Origin: Pyrinomonadaceae bacterium
Lineage (GTDB): Bacteria; Acidobacteriota; Blastocatellia; Pyrinomonadales; Pyrinomonadaceae
DNA: 5,857 bases
Reading direction: 5' to 3'
Assembly: GCA_013812565.1 (NCBI GenBank)
Contig: JACCTF010001034.1
Span: 1-5,857 of the forward strand
Shown here piece after piece: positions 1-5,857 of this stretch. The position numbers and the translations under genes were made by a program. Under the pieces are notes generated by a model. It was not told where the DNA came from. It was given only the letters and a program-made list of their open reading frames with translations, and made no database searches. How positions within the stretch are numbered: the first letter of the stretch is position 1; every line of letters starts with the position of its first letter.

Positions 1-1178
1 GTCTTCGTGGCTATGGCGATTGCCGTCACTCAGTCCGCTGCCGTAAACGATCATCGAGTGATCGAGCAGCGTGCCGTCGCCGTCCGGTGTGTCTTTGAGC
101 TTCTTCAAAAAGTAGGCGAACAACTCCGTATGGAGGCAGTTGATCTTGGCGACCTTCTCGATCCACTCCGGGTTGTTGCGGTGATGCGTAAGCGGATGGT
201 GCGGATCGGGGACGCCGATCTCCGGGTACACACGCATGCTGCCCTCGCGTCCCATCACCAGCGTGGTCACGCGGGTAAGGTCGGTCTGGAACGCCATGAC
301 CTGCAGGTCATACATCAACTTCGCGTATTCGTGAAAAGTAATCGGGATGCCCGCAGGCTTCTCGATCGTCGGCAGCACCTCGTGGTTTTCCTTCTCAGCG
401 CTCGCGATCCGCTTCTCGATCTCGCGGACGGCGAACAGGTATTCATCAATTTTGCGGCGGTCCGCTTGGCCCAGTGTTCCGACGAGCTTCTGGGTGTCGT
501 CACGCACCATGTCGAGGATGCTCTTCCGGTAGTCGGCGCGCCGCGCGCGGGTCGCCGGATCCAAACTGAGATCAATCGTTCCGAACAAACGCTCGAACGC
601 CATCCGCGGGTTGACCTCGGGAGGCATCGGCGTCGTCGGGGTGCGCCAGGAGAGGCTGTTGGTATAAGCGCAACTGTAACCCGAATCGCAGTTGCCAACC
701 GTGCGCGAATCTTCGCAGCCTAATTCGAGCGACGGGAACCGCGTCTTCGAGCCGACCGCTTGCGCCGCGATCTGGTCGGCCGAGATGCCGGCTTGGATGT
801 CGGCCCCCGCCGTCTTCTTGCAATGCACGCCGGTCAGGAACGAAGCGCCGGCCCGCGCGTGGTCGCCCGCGCCGTCCCCCAGCGCGTTCCCGTTGTGATC
901 CTCTAGCCCCGAGAGCACGAACAAATCTTCGCGTAAGGGTTCGAGCGGCTTGAGGATGCGCGTGAACTCGAAGTTCTTGCCCGCCGTCTGTGGCGTCCAG
1001 TCCTTCATGACGATGCCGTTAGGTACATAGACAAAAGACAAACGGATCGGGGCCTTTGTGACCGCCGAGCCGGTTGCGGCCAAAGCGGGCGTCATGGCAT
1101 CAAGCATGGGAAGCGCGATGGCAGCGGTGCCCAAACCTTTGAGAAATGTTCGTCTCGGCAAGTGCTTACGTGTAATTA

Positions 1179-1182
<4 letters not shown>
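1..1182 (-). CDS. DUF1552 family protein, Tat-exported, C-terminus cut by window edge
   Basis: The frame is open from the ATG at 1182-1180 to the left edge, giving 394 residues. From memory, family members run to roughly 440-470, so the last few dozen residues are missing. The N-terminus is a clear twin-arginine signal: RRTFLKG at residues 10-16, a hydrophobic stretch, then an ALA cleavage motif at 33-35. This implies export of a folded protein. Typical DUF1552 blocks follow: FVYVPNGI around 49-56, LSGLEDHN around 91-97, GDGAGDHARAGASFLTGV at 102-119, a Cys-rich segment with C156, C165 and C171, the FERLFG block near 196, a helical stretch around 245-270, HHPLTHH at 328-334, and YGSGLSDGNRHSHED at the edge. 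The start codon overlaps the stop of the upstream cytochrome-like gene (ATGA), so the two are probably translationally coupled. The molecular function of the family is not established. The family call is secure. Confidence 0.95.
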
Positions 1183-3674
<2,492 letters not shown>

Positions 3675-3679
3675 ATGTT

Positions 3680-3685
3680 CCCCTC
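3680..3685 (-). promoter_or_regulatory. Ribosome binding site of the cytochrome-like gene
   Basis: Read on the minus strand this is GAGGGG, five bases before the ATG at 3674-3672. It fixes the start of the 831-residue protein. The DUF1552 gene downstream has no separate strong site because it starts inside the end of this gene. Confidence 0.7.
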
Positions 3686-3700
3686 AACAGGTTAACTGAA

Positions 3701-3735
3701 ATATTAAGCCGGTGTACGCCTTACTAACGTGTCAA
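3701..3735 (-). promoter_or_regulatory. Candidate sigma-70-like promoter of the cytochrome/DUF1552 operon
   Basis: On the minus strand a perfect TTGACA (3735-3730) is followed by TAATAT (3706-3701), which ends 26 bases before the start codon. Both hexamers are good, but the spacer is 23 bases, well above the usual 16-18. They may therefore not work as one unit, or TAATAT may be used with a poorer -35 or an activator. The position just upstream of the operon is right for a promoter with a short leader. Confidence 0.3.
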
Positions 3736-3766
3736 ACGTTGCTCGACATCGGTTGCGCTTGGCTCT

Positions 3767-3784
3767 AAAGACGGCGGCCGCTTT
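3767..3784. other. Small GC-rich hairpin in the 3675-3883 intergenic gap
   Basis: AAAG-A-CGG, loop CGG, then CCG-CTTT gives a seven-pair stem with one bulged A, centred on a GCGGCCGC palindrome. It lies between the end of the 101-residue gene and the promoter candidate of the cytochrome operon. There is no T-run on the minus strand after it, so it is not a classic intrinsic terminator. Nothing else convincing was seen in the gap. Confidence 0.25.
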
Positions 3785-3883
3785 CGCTTGGTTACGTTTT
3801 GTTCGATGACGCGCTGATTACCTAAAGCTCAAACGCGCAGGCACTTCTGCTAAGATTCAAGCGCGCACCATTTCATTTTGATG

Positions 3884-4189
3884 TTAAGAAGCTTTAGCAG
3901 TCGGCTTCGCTTCTGTTTTATTCACCGCTTCCCAACCATCTTCGGCAGCAGCCTGGTTAAATGCCATAAGCATAACTTTGAAGTTCTGCTCCCACTGCTC
4001 GACTGTGGTGCCACTTTCTCCAATCATTAACTGCTGCACTTCGGCGTAAGGAAGATTGAACGCTTTGCCGGTCCACATCGCTTTTTGCATTCCGGTGATG
4101 CTGTGAACGTCCAAAACAATCATGAACTCTTCTTGGCTGGTCGTACCGTTGCTCGCCTTGTCAAACAGTGCTTGTAGCTCATGCGGCAT
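3884..4189 (-). CDS. Hypothetical 101-residue protein, lacking Cys and Arg
   Basis: I do not recognise this protein. It is soluble-looking, with no signal peptide or membrane segment. It is rich in Met, Gln, Glu and Ala, with three Trp, and ends in a Lys/Ala/Thr-rich tail. It has no cysteine and no arginine. An accidental frame in GC-rich DNA would usually be Arg-rich, so this composition argues that it is a real protein. Its GC content is visibly lower than that of the flanking genes. The frame has TGA TAA directly before the ATG (4195-4190), so translation cannot begin earlier. No Shine-Dalgarno sequence is obvious; an internal Met at residue 23 is a less likely start. It lies 112 bases after the FGE-like gene and 209 before the cytochrome operon, so it may be a single-gene unit. 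It could be a recently acquired or fast-evolving gene. Confidence 0.65.
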   Translation of the reverse strand: MPHELQALFDKASNGTTSQEEFMIVLDVHSITGMQKAMWTGKAFNLPYAEVQQLMIGESGTTVEQWEQNFKVMLMAFNQAAAEDGWEAVNKTEAKPTAKAS

Positions 4190-4301
4190 TTATCAGGAAA
4201 ACCCAAAGGCATGTTTTAAGACCCCCGTCGCGTGCTGCTTAAGCACAGCGCCTTTGATCATATATGCTTCTTCGGCCTGATAAAAGTAACGGTCCCGGGT
4301 G
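4190..4301. other. Short intergenic gap with inverted repeat
   Basis: This gap separates the FGE-like gene from the 101-residue gene. It holds a GTGCT-GCTTA-AGCAC hairpin (4232-4246), which contains the 10-bp palindrome TGCTTAAGCA (4236-4245). No T-run follows on the minus strand, so a terminator is not supported. No convincing promoter for the small gene was found. Confidence 0.3.
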
Positions 4302-5246
4302 CTACTTCGCCGTCCTCACCAGGCGGAGGCCGAGCGAGTAGTAGCGATTGCCGGGCAGGTCGAAGCTGCGAAAAGCCGCTTGGCAGTCGGCGGCGGAAGC
4401 ATACCAACTGCCGCCCCGATACACCCGGTACGAACCTGATTTAGGCCCCTGCGGATCAGTCGCCGGACTATTACCGTAGTAGTCATGTCCGTACCAATCC
4501 TGCACCCACTCCAACACGTTCCCATGCATGTCGTATAGCCCCCACGCGTTCGGCTGTTTCTGTCCCACCGGCTGCGTCTGACCGCCGGAGTTGGCTTGAT
4601 ACCACGCCACTCTGTCGAGACTTCCGGCATAACCTTTCGTGCTTCCGGCCCGGCAAGCATACTCCCACTCCGCCTCCGTCGGTAGCCGATACGTGTGCCT
4701 GCTATCCAGCCTGTTTAGCCGCCGGAGGAATTGTTGAACATCATCCCACGAAACATTCTCTACCGGCAGGGTTGAGCCTTTGAAATGGCTTGGGTTACTA
4801 CTCACCACCGGTTCTCCTAGTGCGACACTCTCCTTTTCAGGTTCCGCGTGCGCGGCCCGGTTACTGCCCATTACGGCTTCCCATTGGGCCTGCGTTACCT
4901 CGAACTTTCCCATCTCAAAACTTCTGCTGATGCGCACCCGATGTACCGGCCGCTCGTCACCGCTTCCATCCCTTGATCCCATCATAAACTCTCCTGCCGG
5001 TATCCGCACAAATCCGCTTCCGTCGTACAGTGCTTTTAGCCCGTACTGTTTCTCCTCCTGCACACGAGCGCCCGTCTCTCCGGCCGCTTCCCCGCCCGGT
5101 GCATTGCCGATAAAACTTTTGTCAGCTTTTACCATCGCATGCTCATCAACATCTTGTTGCGCAACAACGGTGATCGCGATCAGCGCGCTGGTCAACATCA
5201 AACAACTCAAGATGAACATCGTCTTTTTCTGAGAAGGACTGGTCAT
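4302..5246 (-). CDS. Secreted SUMF1/formylglycine-generating-enzyme-fold protein, probably not a true FGE
   Basis: The protein has 314 residues. A Sec signal spans 1-29 (KK, a hydrophobic stretch, VVA at 27-29), a linker spans about 30-75, and an FGE-sulfatase/SUMF1 (PF03781-type) domain fills the rest. Visible blocks: IPAGEFMMGS 82-91, ERPVHRV 98-104, FEVTQAQWEAVMG 115-127, NPSHFKG 151-157, LPVENVSW 160-167, RLPTEAEWEYACRAG 187-201, GLYDMHGNVLEWVQDWYG 236-253, RVYRGGSW 274-281, LGLRLVR 305-311. True FGEs use two copper-binding cysteines after RGGS. By alignment the first is Ala283 here and only Cys288 remains, so sulfatase-activating oxidase activity is unlikely. A carbohydrate-binding or structural role, as in many relatives, is more plausible. 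Residues 130-151 are an insertion relative to the family. The start overlaps the stop of a hydrolase remnant (ATGA), which supports M1 over Met10 even though the only purine-rich site lies too close. Confidence 0.93.
   Translation of the reverse strand: MTSPSQKKTMFILSCLMLTSALIAITVVAQQDVDEHAMVKADKSFIGNAPGGEAAGETGARVQEEKQYGLKALYDGSGFVRIPAGEFMMGSRDGSGDERPVHRVRISRSFEMGKFEVTQAQWEAVMGSNRAAHAEPEKESVALGEPVVSSNPSHFKGSTLPVENVSWDDVQQFLRRLNRLDSRHTYRLPTEAEWEYACRAGSTKGYAGSLDRVAWYQANSGGQTQPVGQKQPNAWGLYDMHGNVLEWVQDWYGHDYYGNSPATDPQGPKSGSYRVYRGGSWYASAADCQAAFRSFDLPGNRYYSLGLRLVRTAK
4793..4865. repeat. 7-bp direct repeat flanking a 66-bp in-frame insertion in the FGE-like gene
   Basis: GGTTACT occurs at 4793-4799 and again at 4859-4865, exactly 66 bases (22 codons) apart. 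Collapsing the repeat would join GSN directly to PSHFKG, the usual family sequence at this point. The extra residues, 130-151, form an acidic, Glu/Ala/Val-rich stretch. Confidence 0.7.
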
Positions 5247-5431
5247 GCCTTTAGTTGCTCCGTCTCGGGTTTCTTCTCAATCTTGAGAGACAACAGATTG
5301 ATGTCGGCCAGCCATTCCTGGAATCGCGCCGGCCAACTCGCAAGGGGCCCGCGGTTTGTCGCCCGTAGGCCAAAGCCATGCCCGCCGCCGGCGTATATAT
5401 GAAGTTCCGCCGGCACACTCGCTTGCTTGAG
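5243..5431 (-). pseudogene. C-terminal remnant of an alpha/beta-hydrolase (acetyl-esterase/dienelactone-hydrolase type)
   Basis: The translated segment LKQASVPAELHIYAGGGHGFGLR, followed by a WPARFQEWL block, is the characteristic end of secreted BD-FAE/acetyl-esterase-like alpha/beta-hydrolases. The catalytic His lies in GGGHGFG (codon 5380-5378). Homology begins abruptly at the LK codons (5431-5426). Upstream, the same frame gives unrelated sequence and meets a stop at 5503-5501. The nucleophile Ser, the catalytic Asp and the whole N-terminal part are absent, so this cannot be an active enzyme. Its TGA overlaps the ATG of the FGE-like gene, implying the two were once an operon. The break coincides with the left side of an IS110-family element, so interruption by that insertion is the likely cause. 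The N-terminal part would then lie beyond the element on the same strand. Confidence 0.8.
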
Positions 5432-5519
5432 AGTTATGCTGCCCGTGCGGCACGAGCATATATCGAATTGAAACTGGTTGTGAAGTCCCACTCCACAGTA
5501 TCATCTTCCAGACAGCGCG

Positions 5520-5695
5520 GGTCGTGATGGCCGTCTTCGCAGTGGTGCCCGTCAAGCCCGTTTGAGAGTTTGGTCTCGGGGTCTCGCGTTTGTATCAGTG
5601 GTGACATCTCCGTGGCTCCGGTCTGGGATGGTGATCCCGTTTAAGAGCGTGCTTCCGCTTGTGCTACCCCGCGCCCGCGGCTGTCAATCCTGACA
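5520..5695 (+). ncRNA. Candidate IS110 bridge RNA in the leader of the transposase
   Basis: In IS110-group elements a structured bridge RNA of somewhat under 200 nt is encoded in the left end, on the transposase strand. It carries a target-binding loop and then a donor-binding loop. The leader here has the right place and length. Possible structured pieces are: CCC/GGG plus GAGA/TCTC arms between 5557 and 5580; CATCTC/GGGATG arms (5605-5610 with 5625-5630), mutually exclusive with a GGGAT-GGTG-ATCCC hairpin (5625-5638); GAGCG/CGCTT arms around 5643-5659; and TGTCA-ATCC-TGACA (5682-5695). Repeated motifs (5557-5570 and 5636-5647) might be guide segments. The boundaries given are approximate and no covariance evidence is available. 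Confidence 0.35.
5682..5695 (+). other. Hairpin just upstream of the transposase ribosome binding site
   Basis: TGTCA, loop ATCC, TGACA forms a perfect five-pair stem ending three bases before the GAGGTGA ribosome binding site. It could be the 3' stem of the candidate bridge RNA or could affect access of ribosomes to the transposase start. Confidence 0.35.
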
Positions 5696-5697
5696 CC

Positions 5698-5704
5698 GAG
5701 GTGA
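5698..5704 (+). promoter_or_regulatory. Ribosome binding site of the IS110 transposase
   Basis: GAGGTGA lies seven bases before the ATG at 5712 and supports that codon as the start. Confidence 0.7.
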
Positions 5705-5711
5705 TTAGCTC

Positions 5712-5857
5712 ATGGCTCGCAAACAAGCGTCAACCAAGTCCATACCTACCTCATCGCACAACTCCACTCTGTCACCGATCAACTGCCACGCTGCGGGCAT
5801 CGACATCGGCGCAGATCGCCACTTTGTTGCTGTCGCGCCAGGCCGTGTGTCGGAGAC
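5712..5857 (+). CDS. IS110-family transposase (DEDD recombinase), N-terminal 48 residues
   Basis: After about 26 poorly conserved, Ser/Thr-rich residues the frame reads AAGIDIGADRHFVAVAPGR (27-45). This is the hallmark first strand of the RuvC-like DEDD domain of IS110-family transposases; Asp31 is the first catalytic acidic residue. IS110 enzymes cut and join donor and target DNA using a RuvC-like domain plus a C-terminal Tnp domain with a catalytic Ser. In the IS110 group they are guided by a bridge RNA from the element's left end. The rest of the protein is beyond the window, so intactness cannot be judged. It points away from the minus-strand genes. Confidence 0.9.
   Translation, partial: MARKQASTKSIPTSSHNSTLSPINCHAAGIDIGADRHFVAVAPGRVSE

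Larger units (their letters stand above)
5436..5857 (+). mobile_element. IS110-family insertion sequence, left end and start of transposase (partial)
   Basis: The element is inferred from the IS110-type transposase beginning at 5712 and from the hydrolase gene being broken about 275 bases upstream. IS110-group elements have long non-coding left ends and lack obvious terminal inverted repeats, so the exact left boundary cannot be read from one copy. It is placed where hydrolase homology stops. The right end lies outside the window. No inverted repeat pair or target duplication can be assessed here. Confidence 0.6.

Noticed and set aside
7..723. Long plus-strand open frame (238 codons) opposite the DUF1552 gene
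   Set aside because: It is antisense to an unmistakable DUF1552 frame, is Arg/Val/His-rich as expected of a GC-rich shadow, and shows no recognisable domain.
4232..4246. GTGCT/AGCAC hairpin as a terminator for the FGE-like gene
   Set aside because: The stem is only five pairs and no T-run follows on the minus strand.
4780..5232. Plus-strand 150-codon frame opposite the FGE-like gene
   Set aside because: It is a Ser/Leu/Pro-rich antisense shadow; the minus frame carries all the conserved SUMF1-domain blocks.
5277..5555. Minus-strand 92-codon frame overlapping the hydrolase remnant
   Set aside because: It reads the hydrolase tail out of frame and gives Arg-rich sequence. I considered it as the other half of a frameshifted hydrolase, but no convincing hydrolase motif is visible in it.

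Overview
This window most likely comes from a soil-type Acidobacteriota genome (Bryobacterales/Solibacter-like). A planctomycete or verrucomicrobial relative is possible. The basis is the moderately GC-rich DNA and the translationally coupled pair of a multi-domain 'planctomycete cytochrome c' protein (DUF1587/1595/1592/1588/1585) and a DUF1552 protein, an arrangement expanded in those phyla. The taxonomic call is inference.

Layout. Nearly everything is on the minus strand and is read from right to left. From 3674 down to the left edge runs a two-gene operon. First comes an 831-residue secreted protein with two haem-c motifs. Its stop codon overlaps the start of a Tat-exported DUF1552 protein (from 1182, cut by the window edge). 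The 209-base gap upstream of the operon holds a candidate promoter and a small hairpin. Next (4189-3884) is an unrecognised 101-residue protein with no Cys or Arg and visibly lower GC than its neighbours. From 5246 to 4302 is a secreted protein with the formylglycine-generating-enzyme/SUMF1 fold. It lacks the first active-site cysteine and carries a 22-residue in-frame insertion flanked by a 7-bp direct repeat. Its start codon overlaps (ATGA) the stop codon of a decapitated alpha/beta-hydrolase whose recognisable sequence ends abruptly near 5431.

The right edge is a mobile element. A plus-strand IS110-family transposase begins at 5712 (AGIDIG motif with the first DEDD Asp) and runs out of the window. 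The roughly 275 bases between the hydrolase break and the transposase start contain no clear gene. They have the position, strand and size expected of an IS110 left end encoding a bridge RNA. A 9-mer at the hydrolase break (TTGAGAGTT, 5427-5435) recurs inside this leader (5562-5570), and a related 12-mer occurs further in (5636-5647). This could be target- or donor-guide sequence, and it is the most interesting signal in the window.

How the genes fit together. The cytochrome-like and DUF1552 proteins are very probably made together and act in the periplasm; their biochemical function is not established. The hydrolase and FGE-like genes look like a former operon cut by the IS110 element, so the FGE-like gene may have lost its native promoter.
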